64,000 nt of DNA from JAJXZJ01 sp050012855 (GTDB lineage Bacteria > Verrucomicrobiota > Verrucomicrobiia > Limisphaerales > J093): positions 1-64,000 of the forward strand of contig JBEKGJ010000026.1 of NCBI GenBank assembly GCA_050012855.1. Reading direction: 5' to 3'. A program made the position numbers and the translations under genes. Positions 14,866 to 24,284 of this stretch are shown here, in pieces. Below the pieces are notes generated by a model. It ran no database searches. It was not told the origin of the DNA and saw only the letters and a program-made list of their open reading frames with translations. The first letter of the stretch is position 1. Each line of letters opens with the position of its first letter.

Positions 14866-16433
14866 ACAACGCACTCGCGAGTGACTACATTTGGGGAATT
14901 GGAAATGAAGGGCTCTTCGGGGGCGCGAGGCAAGCTGACATCGATGCCTTCGGAACGGTGCCGATAAAGGCGGCAATAAGGCGTTTTCTGGACTCCCAGA
15001 TTCAGCTGTGGAAACCAGATCGGATCATTGTCCTTGAACGAAAAGGGACAGCGGTGTTGCGCGCCCTCATGGAATCCGAGGATCCCATCCGGTGGCGCTG
15101 GGAAGATGTTGTTTCTTCAAAGGTAATCGAGCAACTTCAGCCAGGTGAGTTGTCGGGGAAACGGATCCTCATCTTCGACGATATGATGAAGAAAGGGGTC
15201 CATCTGGCGGAACTGCTACGGGAGCTAAGGAAACACGGCGTTGATGTTGCCTCGCCCGATCATCTGCGCGTGGCGGTTTTCGCAGTTCATGAGGAAAGTT
15301 CCCGAGGCACGGAAGTTGAGGGAACGATCATCCCACATGCGTGGTATCGACGTTGTCTGAACACTCAGGACTACACCGACCTGCGGACGCAGATTGTAAC
15401 GATGCTGCAACACTCTGGCTCGCTGATGCTTGACACCGAGCATCTGGAAATCCGAGTAAACATCGTCGGAAATTTTGACAAGTTCGTCAAGGCGCTGCGC
15501 CGGACGGGAAGAGCAACCGTGTTCACTTCCGCAGGATCTCGTGTCAATATTACTGTCCTCTACGAGGATGACACGATTCATCTCCTACCAACGGGAGATT
15601 TCCCTGACGGAACAAAGACGGATAACATTGTGAAGAAGTGCCGTGTGGTCCAGCGGTCTGGTAGCGAATTTGCTTTGATACCGATTTGCTTCCCCTCGAT
15701 CCCTGCCGCTCAAGTTTGGCACTGCAAGCAGGAAGTGTCGACCCTTTTGGGCAGAAGCGTGGTGGGGGTCGAGGCCACAGACAGCGGCCGCTTCTACGGG
15801 GTTGGTCTAAGAGCTGCGTTGCGTGTGCTCCGCTGGGTGTTAAGAGATCTTTACGCGGCCGCTCCCCACGAATTCACCGTATCGCTGCCGGGTAGCGTCG
15901 AACACGGTCGCCTCGGCAGTGGGTATCACTTAGGACACCTGAGAGTCATGTATCCGACGTTGGATGTAGGTTATCTGAATAAGTGGATCGCTAGGATCGA
16001 GCGTGAGGCGCAGTCCGAGGGATCTCAGCTTCAAGGGAAACGGCCGGAATCATCTCCCGCAACGCCGCTAAGGGACGAAGTCTTGTATCAAAGGGCGATT
16101 GGACTCCTTCAAATGATCAGCGATCACTTGGATCGGAAACGGATTGCACAGTTTTGGCGGTTGCTTGATCACTCGACTCCTCACCCATTCGGTTTGACGG
16201 CAGAGGAAGTTTTCCAGATCGGTGAACAACACTTCCGCGGCGATAAGGTTACGACGAGCACATTGTTTGATATTTTGATCGATCAAGCCACGCTTGTCAC
16301 ACACGTTCAGCCTGGGACTGGCTTGGGCAGAGTGAGACTTGTCGAACGCACTTTTGAGCCGGATGGCGAGATCGTTAGCGAGGCCGTTCGTCGTTACACT
16401 ACACAATGGGGGCTTCCGGATGCAATCGACTGA
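14862..16433 (+). CDS. Large protein with phosphoribosyltransferase-like N-terminal domain (523 aa)
   Basis: GTG 14862 is used as the start because it forms a four-base overlap with the SIR2 stop and has ggaggcga just upstream; longer starts run back into the SIR2 gene. Residues about 36-125 resemble a type I PRTase core. DRIIVLERKGTAVLRAL suggests the pyrophosphate loop and KRILIFDDMMKKGVHL (100-115) the PRPP loop with its two acidic residues. The remaining 400 residues are unassigned, with strands at 200-300 and a helical end. It may transfer a ribose phosphate onto an unknown acceptor. The family assignment is from motif order only. Confidence 0.65.
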   Translation: MNNALASDYIWGIGNEGLFGGARQADIDAFGTVPIKAAIRRFLDSQIQLWKPDRIIVLERKGTAVLRALMESEDPIRWRWEDVVSSKVIEQLQPGELSGKRILIFDDMMKKGVHLAELLRELRKHGVDVASPDHLRVAVFAVHEESSRGTEVEGTIIPHAWYRRCLNTQDYTDLRTQIVTMLQHSGSLMLDTEHLEIRVNIVGNFDKFVKALRRTGRATVFTSAGSRVNITVLYEDDTIHLLPTGDFPDGTKTDNIVKKCRVVQRSGSEFALIPICFPSIPAAQVWHCKQEVSTLLGRSVVGVEATDSGRFYGVGLRAALRVLRWVLRDLYAAAPHEFTVSLPGSVEHGRLGSGYHLGHLRVMYPTLDVGYLNKWIARIEREAQSEGSQLQGKRPESSPATPLRDEVLYQRAIGLLQMISDHLDRKRIAQFWRLLDHSTPHPFGLTAEEVFQIGEQHFRGDKVTTSTLFDILIDQATLVTHVQPGTGLGRVRLVERTFEPDGEIVSEAVRRYTTQWGLPDAID

Positions 16434-17616
16434 ACCCGCACAAACTTTCCTGTTCTCTGCCGTATGTACAGGGAGAGAGGGTGTGCAGTGCGAGCGCAGT
16501 CTGCGTGCCTTGAGCTACATCTTTCACGGTTGGGCGCAGTACACCGGGAAACGTAAATTTCACTTTGGCAAACCTGACAACCGAGTTCTTCCTATCATTG
16601 AATTTGAGAAGCTGGCGCTATTCTGGTGCCGGCTGTGGCAAAATCTTTGGAGAATAGATGGGGCGCGTGACGAAAGGGCGCACGCAACGCGTCCGAAAAT
16701 GGACACGCAGAAACTGATTACGTTTCCACCGCCGTTCGTCATTGAACGTGCAAAGCATGGAAAGAGACCGCAGCGCTATGATGGCATTGAGAAACCGGTT
16801 ACCCTTGCAGAGATTTTGTGCGGCCTCCAGGATTTAGGCATTCGCTACTTCGATATTCACCCATTCGTTGAGGCAGGCACAGCCTACCCCAATCATTACA
16901 AAACAGAAGTTCACCCGACGTTGCCTCCTGAAAGAAGAAGCCAACTACTCGAGGGGTTCTCTGGAGCAGAAGTTAAATGTCTAGACGACATCGATAACGT
17001 CGTTCGACGCTTAGGCACCTCGGAAATAAGGGCGCTGGGCACGCATGAGGATCTTCAGGAAACAATGCGGGACATAGAGTTGGAGTTCGACGTCATTGTT
17101 ACAGACCTTGTACCGCTTGCAGTTTCTAGGATAGCGAATGGCCAGCCCTTTTTGGATGTTGCGCAAGATATCCTCGAGTACGCCGACGAAGCTTACAAGA
17201 AGTCCTGCGCTGACCGTAAGGAGGACTACGAAAGCGCATACGGTCTTTTTCTGAACGACACGAAGGATGCCTTGGTGAGGGCAGCTTTCAGCAGATCTCA
17301 GGTTGAGGCATCCGCAATTTTTGATTCGGCGCAGATGAATGCTGTGGCTTTGCGGGCCGAACAAGCTCGGGCCGTTGGGAAAGTTCTTGCCGCCGTCGCT
17401 TATTTTAGAGATCATTCAGATGAGAGGAGTCAGCCACGATCGAGCAAAGCTCGCGAGATGAAACATGCGTGGGACGAGGGCATATCGGGATTCGGGAAGC
17501 ATAACATACTAGGATTTCCATCGGAATTGGATGGTGTTTATGTAGGTAGCAGCAGCCAACTGAGACCCGCGATCCGTGACCGTTTTCTGGAGGTTTTGAG
17601 CGGATTTCACAGATAG
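16420..17616 (+). CDS. Unknown protein of the SIR2 cluster (398 aa)
   Basis: ATG 16420 overlaps the preceding stop by 14 bases; frames starting earlier lie inside that gene. The N-terminal third is rich in aromatic and basic residues (LSYIFHGWAQYTGKRKFHFG). A loop PPPFVIERAKHGKRPQ follows, and a long helical second half (about 210-330) contains the acidic AYKKSCADRKEDYESAYG. I recognise no catalytic motif. Its coupling to the PRTase-like gene suggests a partner in the same complex or pathway. Confidence 0.7.
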   Translation: MQSTEPAQTFLFSAVCTGREGVQCERSLRALSYIFHGWAQYTGKRKFHFGKPDNRVLPIIEFEKLALFWCRLWQNLWRIDGARDERAHATRPKMDTQKLITFPPPFVIERAKHGKRPQRYDGIEKPVTLAEILCGLQDLGIRYFDIHPFVEAGTAYPNHYKTEVHPTLPPERRSQLLEGFSGAEVKCLDDIDNVVRRLGTSEIRALGTHEDLQETMRDIELEFDVIVTDLVPLAVSRIANGQPFLDVAQDILEYADEAYKKSCADRKEDYESAYGLFLNDTKDALVRAAFSRSQVEASAIFDSAQMNAVALRAEQARAVGKVLAAVAYFRDHSDERSQPRSSKAREMKHAWDEGISGFGKHNILGFPSELDGVYVGSSSQLRPAIRDRFLEVLSGFHR

Positions 17617-17631
17617 ACTTGGAGTGTACTC

Positions 17632-18162
17632 ATGCCCAGCGAGTTTTCTCTATACCGCAAGATTCAAGTTGTTTTGGAGACTGCTAGGGGAGTGAACGTC
17701 ACTTCGTTGGTGGAGCTAAGAAGGGAAATCATTCTTCAGCGAGCACCAAACTTCCTGACCAAACAATACGACAAGGAGCATGATTCGTTCGTGCAGGAGG
17801 TTTCAAGGCGAGGTGTGCGAAGGACGGTCAATATTTGCGGGACGCTTCGATTGATCGATGAGAGGGGAGATCTCAGCGAGGCGGGTAGGAGGGCGCTGCG
17901 GCGTACAGTGTTCGATCGCATCCTCACGGAACAAATTCATAAATGTTTGGAAGATAATCGCCTCGGTCCAACAATGCTGAACGCTATCATCGCTAAGGGT
18001 CTGCGGTCAAATCCCGTGGTTATGCCGACAACCGCGGAACTATGGGAGGAGGCCAAGACAGAGGTTCCTCTGCTTCTATTCTCTCAGATGTTGACCCTTC
18101 TTGCTCAGTGCGGCAGCGCTGATAGTTCGCAACGCAAAATCTACCTGCATTTCAAAGAGTAA
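17632..18162 (+). CDS. Unknown small helical protein, last gene of the SIR2 cluster (176 aa)
   Basis: It starts 15 bases after the previous stop with a weak ggag upstream. The sequence is mostly helical, with LYRKIQVVLETARGVNVTS at the start and a winged-helix-like region around LIDERGDLSEAGRRALRR (about 84-101). That region would fit a DNA-binding or partner domain, but the match is loose. A 50-base gap then separates it from the methyltransferase gene, so the cluster probably ends here. Confidence 0.65.
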   Translation: MPSEFSLYRKIQVVLETARGVNVTSLVELRREIILQRAPNFLTKQYDKEHDSFVQEVSRRGVRRTVNICGTLRLIDERGDLSEAGRRALRRTVFDRILTEQIHKCLEDNRLGPTMLNAIIAKGLRSNPVVMPTTAELWEEAKTEVPLLLFSQMLTLLAQCGSADSSQRKIYLHFKE

Positions 18163-18212
18163 CGCGGCCGTTCGCTTCAGCGAGGCCCCGTTCACGTGCA
18201 TACGGTAGGATT

Positions 18213-20399
18213 GTGGTTCTGGAGGCAGGGCAGGTGGTGGGACGGTTTGTGGTTCGCGGCAATTCAACTTTGCCTGTCTGGGCGAACGGTTTAACGCTTG
18301 CGCACATGGTGGATGAAGAGCGAACAGGACCGCCGGCGGTGCATCCGCTGGCGGTGAAACGGACGGAACTGGTCTGGGAAGGCAAGTATGACGCCGCCGG
18401 CCAGCGCGTGGCGCCCGTGCGCGTGGTGCTGCCGTTCCAGACCGTCGAGACGGTCAACGAGAGCGCGGCGGACCGGGACGCGCTGGCGCTGTTCGCCGGC
18501 CGGATCACGGAGAAGAAGCCGTGGCGCAACCGGCTGATATGGGGCGACAAGAAATACGTGCTGCCCTCCCTCCTGCCGGAGTTCGCCGGCAAGGTGAACC
18601 TGATTTACATTGACCCGCCGTTCGACACCGGCGCGGATTTCTCCTTCACCGCGAACGTGCCGGATCACCCGGACGCGGCCGAAGACGACTCCTTCGCCTT
18701 CACCAAGGAGCCGAGTATCATCGAGCAAAAGGCGTATCGCGACACCTGGGGCCGCGGACTCGACTCTTACCTCCAATGGTTCTACGAAACCGCCGTGCTG
18801 CTCCATGAACTGCTGCACGAAAACGGCAGCATTTACGTGCATCTGGATTGGCATGTTGGTCACTATGCCAAGTGCGTCTTAGATGAAGTGTTTGGTCAGG
18901 ACGGCTGTTTGAATGAGATCATATGGAAGCGCACTTCAGCGCACAGCGACTCCATGACCTACAATCATGTTCACGACGTAATCTTTTTCTACACGAAGAC
19001 GCCACAGTTTACCTGGAATCCGCAATACACCGAGCACAGTGAGGATTACGAAACCACCAAATATTGCCACGTAGATGAAAAGGGCCGGCGCTACCGGCTC
19101 GACAATATCACGAGTCCAAATCCGCGCCCAAACATGACCTACGTTTGGAAGGGCTTTCCGCCACCGGAAAAAGGTTGGCGCTACAGCAAAGAAACGATGG
19201 CGCGACTGGATGCGGAAGGGAGAATCTGGTGTCCAAGCGACAAGACCAAACGTCCTCAATTGAAACGGTATCTTGACGAGTCCAAGGGGCGGCCTTTGGA
19301 CTCGGTCTGGACGGACCTCAATCCCGTCAACTCCCAAGCAGTCGAGCGAGTCGATTATCGCACTCAAAAACCGGAAGGCTTACTCGAGCGCATCCTCAAA
19401 GCGTCCACGAATGAAGGCGACCTTGTTCTGGACTGTTTCTGCGGCAGCGGCACGACAGCGGCCGTGGCGGAGAAGTTGAAGCGGCGCTGGATCACCGGCG
19501 ACCTGGGGCGTTTTTCCATTCACACGGCGCGGAAGCGGTTGCTGGGGATTCCTGGCGTGCGGCCGTTCGTGGTCCAAAACCTCGGCAAATACGAGCGACA
19601 GATGTGGCAGGCGGCCCAATTCCCGGACACGGAGAAACGGGGAGAGGGGGAAACGGCGAGGGTCGTCGCCGATTCGCCGTCTCCCCCATTCGCCGATTCT
19701 CAGCAGCGGCATCGTGCCTACGTCGAGTTCCTCCTCAAGCTTTACAACGCCAAGCCCGTCCAGGGTTATACCTGGCTGCATGGCCTGCGGGCCGGGCGCA
19801 TGGTTCATGTCGGCGCGGTGGACGGGCCGGTGACGACGGGCGATGTGGCGCAGATCGCCGCCGAGTTCAAGAAGTCCATCGGCAAGGGCGCGGACGCTCC
19901 CGCCCGCAACGGCGTGGATGTGCTCGGCTGGGATTTTGCTTTTGAGTTGAACGAAGTGGCCCGCCAGCAGGCCGCCGCGGCGAACATTCAAATGAAATTC
20001 ATCCGCATCCCGCGCGACGTGATGGACAAGCGGGCCGTGGAGCAGGGGGACATCAAGTTTTTCGAGCTGGGGGCCTTGAGCGTGGACTTGAAGGTGACAA
20101 AGCGGGAAGCCACGCTGAAACTGACGGAATTCGTCATCCCGCCTGACGACGTGCCGGAGGAGGCGCGGACGGCGGTCAAGCATTGGAGCCAATGGGTGGA
20201 TTACTGGGCCGTGGACTGGGACAACAAGGGCGACACCTTCCACAATGAGTGGCAGGCGTATCGGACGCGCCAGGACGCGACCTTGACGCTGGAAGCGGCG
20301 CACGCCTACGCCGAGGCCGGCGAGTATAAAGTCGTGGTGAAGGTGATTGATATCCTCGGCAACGACACGACGAAGTCAGTGAAGTTGAAGGTGAAATAG
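18213..20399 (+). CDS. mod: Type III-like DNA adenine methyltransferase, Mod (728 aa)
   Basis: Motif IV reads IDPPFDTGADF (about residues 133-143), the (D)PPF form of DPPY, and the SAM-binding motif I, CFCGSGTT, is at about 408-415. This order, IV before I, is the beta class used by type III Mod subunits. The target-recognition part lies between. After about residue 490 a further domain ends in a short beta segment (AGEYKVVVKVIDILGND) that looks PKD-like and is unusual for Mod. The start is uncertain: GTG 18213, or ATG 18306 with a shorter N-terminus. It is followed by a PIN/zinc-ribbon gene and res. Confidence 0.85.
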   Translation: MVLEAGQVVGRFVVRGNSTLPVWANGLTLAHMVDEERTGPPAVHPLAVKRTELVWEGKYDAAGQRVAPVRVVLPFQTVETVNESAADRDALALFAGRITEKKPWRNRLIWGDKKYVLPSLLPEFAGKVNLIYIDPPFDTGADFSFTANVPDHPDAAEDDSFAFTKEPSIIEQKAYRDTWGRGLDSYLQWFYETAVLLHELLHENGSIYVHLDWHVGHYAKCVLDEVFGQDGCLNEIIWKRTSAHSDSMTYNHVHDVIFFYTKTPQFTWNPQYTEHSEDYETTKYCHVDEKGRRYRLDNITSPNPRPNMTYVWKGFPPPEKGWRYSKETMARLDAEGRIWCPSDKTKRPQLKRYLDESKGRPLDSVWTDLNPVNSQAVERVDYRTQKPEGLLERILKASTNEGDLVLDCFCGSGTTAAVAEKLKRRWITGDLGRFSIHTARKRLLGIPGVRPFVVQNLGKYERQMWQAAQFPDTEKRGEGETARVVADSPSPPFADSQQRHRAYVEFLLKLYNAKPVQGYTWLHGLRAGRMVHVGAVDGPVTTGDVAQIAAEFKKSIGKGADAPARNGVDVLGWDFAFELNEVARQQAAAANIQMKFIRIPRDVMDKRAVEQGDIKFFELGALSVDLKVTKREATLKLTEFVIPPDDVPEEARTAVKHWSQWVDYWAVDWDNKGDTFHNEWQAYRTRQDATLTLEAAHAYAEAGEYKVVVKVIDILGNDTTKSVKLKVK

Positions 20400-20416
20400 C
20401 AAAAAGGGAGCTTTCT

Positions 20417-21715
20417 ATGAGCGAGCCGCAAAAACCACAAAAGCCTGAGTCAAAAACTGAATCGGAACAAAAGGACTGTTCAATCGAACGGGTGTTCCTT
20501 GCGAATGATGTTTTACCTAATGCGGCTGACGCTTTTGTTGAGCGCATTGGCTCCATCGAAGATGCAATCAAAACAGCCGACATTGTTCTCGACACAAATG
20601 TGCTCTTGCTCCCCTATGGCGCAGGGGCGAGCAGCTTAAAGGAAATCGTCGCAATTTTCAAACACTTAAAGGAAAAGCGCAGGCTATTTCTTCCAGCCCA
20701 AGTTGCGCGGGAGTTCGTCAAGAACAGGCCGAATAAGTTGTCTGAATTACAACATGGCCTCGCCGAAAAAATAGGAAAGTACGTTGGTATGGAAAAACTG
20801 TCTTTTCCGATATTGGAGGGTGTAGAGGAGTACCAGCAGATAAACGAGGCGATCAAAAATAATACCGAACTCAAAAAAACTCACGCGGCTCTTCTTAGGA
20901 AGATACGTTTGTGGGAATGGAACGATCCTGTGAATACAGCTTATCGAGATGTATTCACCGCCGATACAATAGTAGAGCCGCAATGTAACAGGGAGGCAAC
21001 ACTGGCGGAGCTTCTTAAGCGACAGAGACTTCTGATTCCTCCGGGCTATAAAGATTCAGCAAAAGACGATTTAGGAATTGGAGACTTCTTGATATGGAAG
21101 ACAATCCTTGAAATCGGCGCAAAGAATAAGAAGGGCATAATATTTGTGAGCGGCGATGAAAAGGCAGATTGGCAACATCGTGCTGATGGGGTTGGATTTT
21201 TGCCTAGATATGAGCTTGTAGATGAGTTCCGCCGGGCATCATCGGGAAGCTCCTTTTACATCGTCTCGTTAAGCACTCTCCTGGAACTTCTCAAAGTTAA
21301 GAGCACTTCGGTTGACGAAATTAAAAAGGAAGAGACACGGATTCAACAAGCAACGAATGTGGCCGTTGATTGCCCATTTTGTCGGGTAGAAGTTCAATGT
21401 TACTTGGGTGAATATGTAAATTCCTCGGCTCTCCCCATCTGCAAAGCCTGCTCGAATAAGTTTCATGTTCATAGAACTGCACAGGGTATTATTACGCGAA
21501 AATCTCACTTACCAACAGAGGCTGAAATAGAGTCTGATAAACCAGTGCTGGAAAGGGTCGCTTGCCCTAATTGCAAAACCGAAATCGAAGAATTGCTTGG
21601 AACTTACGTCGGAGCGACGAGACAGTGTCGCTGTGATACCTGCGGAGCAATGTTTAGTATCCATCGAATTGAGGGCGGCGGGATAAGAGTAGGCTCTTTC
21701 AGATTACGGGGATGA
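20417..21715 (+). CDS. PIN-domain nuclease with two C-terminal zinc ribbons (432 aa)
   Basis: Residues about 53-70 read TADIVLDTNVLLLPYG, with the first PIN aspartate, and later acidic positions include DLGIGDFLIWK and FVSGDEKADW (about 215-255), matching PIN_8-like domains. Two four-cysteine ribbons follow at about 318-350 (CPFC...CKAC) and 383-418 (CPNC...CDTC), suitable for nucleic acid binding. A gggag site precedes the ATG by seven bases. The gene is visibly AT-richer than mod and res on either side, so it probably entered the locus separately. RNase or DNase activity is inferred. Confidence 0.78.
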   Translation: MSEPQKPQKPESKTESEQKDCSIERVFLANDVLPNAADAFVERIGSIEDAIKTADIVLDTNVLLLPYGAGASSLKEIVAIFKHLKEKRRLFLPAQVAREFVKNRPNKLSELQHGLAEKIGKYVGMEKLSFPILEGVEEYQQINEAIKNNTELKKTHAALLRKIRLWEWNDPVNTAYRDVFTADTIVEPQCNREATLAELLKRQRLLIPPGYKDSAKDDLGIGDFLIWKTILEIGAKNKKGIIFVSGDEKADWQHRADGVGFLPRYELVDEFRRASSGSSFYIVSLSTLLELLKVKSTSVDEIKKEETRIQQATNVAVDCPFCRVEVQCYLGEYVNSSALPICKACSNKFHVHRTAQGIITRKSHLPTEAEIESDKPVLERVACPNCKTEIEELLGTYVGATRQCRCDTCGAMFSIHRIEGGGIRVGSFRLRG

Positions 21716-21721
21716 ATAATA

Positions 21722-24280
21722 ATGCCGCGCCACGTGAAAGAGAATGTTGAGCAACTCGGCTTGCTGGACGCGCGGGTTTCCACCGCGCCCTGTGTGGCCG
21801 CCATCCGCGAAGCGGTGAAGGCGTGGCGCGAGGGCGGATACAAGGGGGTGACGAACACCACGAGGATCCTCCTGCATCACTGGTTCCTGACCGACCATCG
21901 GCTGCCCAGCGGGCGGAAGTTTGCCTACCACTATTTCCAGCGCGGAGCGACCGAGACGATCATCTACCTGTACGAAGTGGCCGGCGTGCGGCGTAATCGC
22001 AGCCTGGTGGAGAGCTACGCCGTGCGGAGCGATCTGCGGCTGCTGCAATATGACGAGTTCGCCCGGTATTGCGTGAAGATGGCGACGGGCAGCGGCAAAA
22101 CGAAGGTGATGGCGCTAGTGATTGCCTGGCAGTTCTTCAACGCCGCGGCCGAAGCCCGTGACGATTTCGCGAAGACGTTCCTCGTGATCGCGCCGAACGT
22201 GATCGTGTACGAGCGGTTGCGGACGGATTTCGAGGGCGGCGCCATCTTCCGGAGCGATCCAGTGATTCCCGACGAACTGCGGGTTTTCTGGGATCTCCAG
22301 TGCTACATGCGCGGCGAGAGCGAACGAGGCGGCTCGGTGGGCGCCCTGTTTCTGGCGAATGTCCAGCAGTTCTACGAGCGCGCCGGCGATGACGGCGGGG
22401 AGCCGGACGTGATGACGGCGGTGATGGGGCCGAGGCCGCCGACCGAGAAGCTGGCGGCGGACAATTTTGAGGAGCGCATTTCCGCCCGCGGCGGGCCGGT
22501 GGCGGTGATCAACGATGAAGCCCACCACACGCACGACGAGGAGAGCGAGTGGAACCAGATCATCCGACGGTTGCATAAAACGGCGGGCGGGTTGGCGGGG
22601 CAATTTGATTTCACGGCCACGCCGCGCCACACGAAGGGGCAGTTGTTCGCCTGGACGGTCTTCGATTACCCGCTCAAGCAGGCGATCATTGACAACGTGG
22701 TGAAGCGCCCGCTGAAGGGCCTGGCCAAAGGCATCACGGAACAGCGGTCGGACATCGCCAGCACGCGCTATCAGGCTTACCTGACGGCGGGCGTGGAGCG
22801 GTGGCGGGAGTACTCGCAGCAGTTGCAACCGCTGGGCAAGAAGCCCGTGCTGTTTGTGATGATGAACGACATGGAGGACGCCGACGACGTGGGCGACTGG
22901 CTGCGGAAGAAGTACCCGGCCGACTTCGGCGGGGACAAGTTGCTGGTGATTCACACCGACAAATCCGGCGAGGTGTCGAAGAAGGATTTGGACGACGCCC
23001 GCAAGGTGGCGCGGGAGGTGGACGATGAGCAAAGCCCGGTGAACTGCATCGTGAGCGTGCTGATGCTGCGCGAGGGCTGGGACGTGCAAAACGTGACCGT
23101 CATCGTGGGGCTGCGGCCCTACAGCGCGAAGGCGAACATCCTGCCGGAGCAGACGATCGGGCGCGGGTTGCGGCTGATGTTTCGCGGGACCGGCTCCGGC
23201 TACGTCGAGCGCGTGGACGTGATCGGGAACGGGAAGTTCATCGAGTTCGTCGAGCAGTTGGAGCGCGAAGAGGAGTTGAACCTGGAGACGTTCGAGGTCG
23301 GCAAAGACCGGGTGGTGATCGTCACCATCACCCCGGACCCGAAGAAACAGGACGCCGACATCGCCGTTCCCTTCCTGAGTCCGATTCTGACGCGCAAGAA
23401 GTCCCTGGCGGAGGAAATCGCCGGCCTGGACGTGATGGAATTCAATTGTCCGGTTCTGCCGAAGCGGAGCGATGACCAGAAGGCCCAGATGTTCCGGTAT
23501 GAGGGCTACGACATCATCACGCTGCAAAAGCTGGTGGAGCGGGATTACCGCATCCCGGAGCCGCAGACGGCGGAGGAGGTCATCGGGTACTACGCCAGGC
23601 GCATTGCCCAAGACGTGAAGCTGCCGTCACAATTCGCGGCGCTGGCGCCGAAGGTGCGCGTGTTTCTCCAAGACAAGGCGTTTGGCGAGACGGTGGATTT
23701 GCGGGCGCCGGCGATGGTGAAGGCCATCAGCAGCAACGTGGCGCAATACGTCACGGTGAAGACGTTCGTCGAGGCGCTGCGCAAGCTGGTGGTGTCGGAA
23801 CTGCAGCCGCATCTGGTGAACGCCGGGCGGCCGTTGTCGGAGACGCCCGCGTTCCCGTGGTCGCGTCCGACGCTGGCCGCGGGGAAGTGCGTGTTCAACC
23901 TGGTGCCGTGCGACAACGAATTTGAGAAGGAGTTCGCGAAGTTCCTCCAGCGGTCGGATGACGTGGAGCGGTTTGCGAAGCTGCCGCAGCAGTTCGCGTT
24001 CACCATCGAGTACACGGACAACGTCGGGAACCTCCGGTACTACGAACCCGACTTCGTGGCGGTGACCACCGATGGCGCGCACTACCTGATCGAGACGAAG
24101 GGGCTGGAGGACGTGAACGTGGCCTTCAAGGACCGCGCTGCGCATCTGTGGTGCGAGAATGCCACCGTGCTGACGGGGACGCCCTGGGCGTACGTGAAGG
24201 TCCTGCAGACGGATTTCAACGAGCTACGGCCCGAGGACTTCGCCGCCCTGCTGGTCCTGCGGAAGGATTTGTTCGGGTGA
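21722..24280 (+). CDS. res: Type III-like restriction subunit, Res (852 aa)
   Basis: A DEAD/DEAH helicase core is clear: MATGSGKTKV (about 119-128), INDEAHHTHDE (263-273), TATPRH, REGWDVQNV (about 450) and TIGRGLRL (about 480). Near the C-terminus YEPDFVAVTTDG followed by YLIETKG (about 772-792) is a PD-(D/E)XK nuclease motif. Such Res proteins translocate on DNA with Mod and cut unmodified DNA. It begins seven bases after the PIN/zinc-ribbon gene. Full domain set and length suggest an active enzyme. Confidence 0.88.
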   Translation: MPRHVKENVEQLGLLDARVSTAPCVAAIREAVKAWREGGYKGVTNTTRILLHHWFLTDHRLPSGRKFAYHYFQRGATETIIYLYEVAGVRRNRSLVESYAVRSDLRLLQYDEFARYCVKMATGSGKTKVMALVIAWQFFNAAAEARDDFAKTFLVIAPNVIVYERLRTDFEGGAIFRSDPVIPDELRVFWDLQCYMRGESERGGSVGALFLANVQQFYERAGDDGGEPDVMTAVMGPRPPTEKLAADNFEERISARGGPVAVINDEAHHTHDEESEWNQIIRRLHKTAGGLAGQFDFTATPRHTKGQLFAWTVFDYPLKQAIIDNVVKRPLKGLAKGITEQRSDIASTRYQAYLTAGVERWREYSQQLQPLGKKPVLFVMMNDMEDADDVGDWLRKKYPADFGGDKLLVIHTDKSGEVSKKDLDDARKVAREVDDEQSPVNCIVSVLMLREGWDVQNVTVIVGLRPYSAKANILPEQTIGRGLRLMFRGTGSGYVERVDVIGNGKFIEFVEQLEREEELNLETFEVGKDRVVIVTITPDPKKQDADIAVPFLSPILTRKKSLAEEIAGLDVMEFNCPVLPKRSDDQKAQMFRYEGYDIITLQKLVERDYRIPEPQTAEEVIGYYARRIAQDVKLPSQFAALAPKVRVFLQDKAFGETVDLRAPAMVKAISSNVAQYVTVKTFVEALRKLVVSELQPHLVNAGRPLSETPAFPWSRPTLAAGKCVFNLVPCDNEFEKEFAKFLQRSDDVERFAKLPQQFAFTIEYTDNVGNLRYYEPDFVAVTTDGAHYLIETKGLEDVNVAFKDRAAHLWCENATVLTGTPWAYVKVLQTDFNELRPEDFAALLVLRKDLFG

Positions 24281-24284
24281 GGGC

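Noticed and set aside
22115..23611. Long minus-strand frame (498 codons) opposite res
   Set aside because: Shadow of the helicase gene; repetitive His/Arg/Leu text and no motif.
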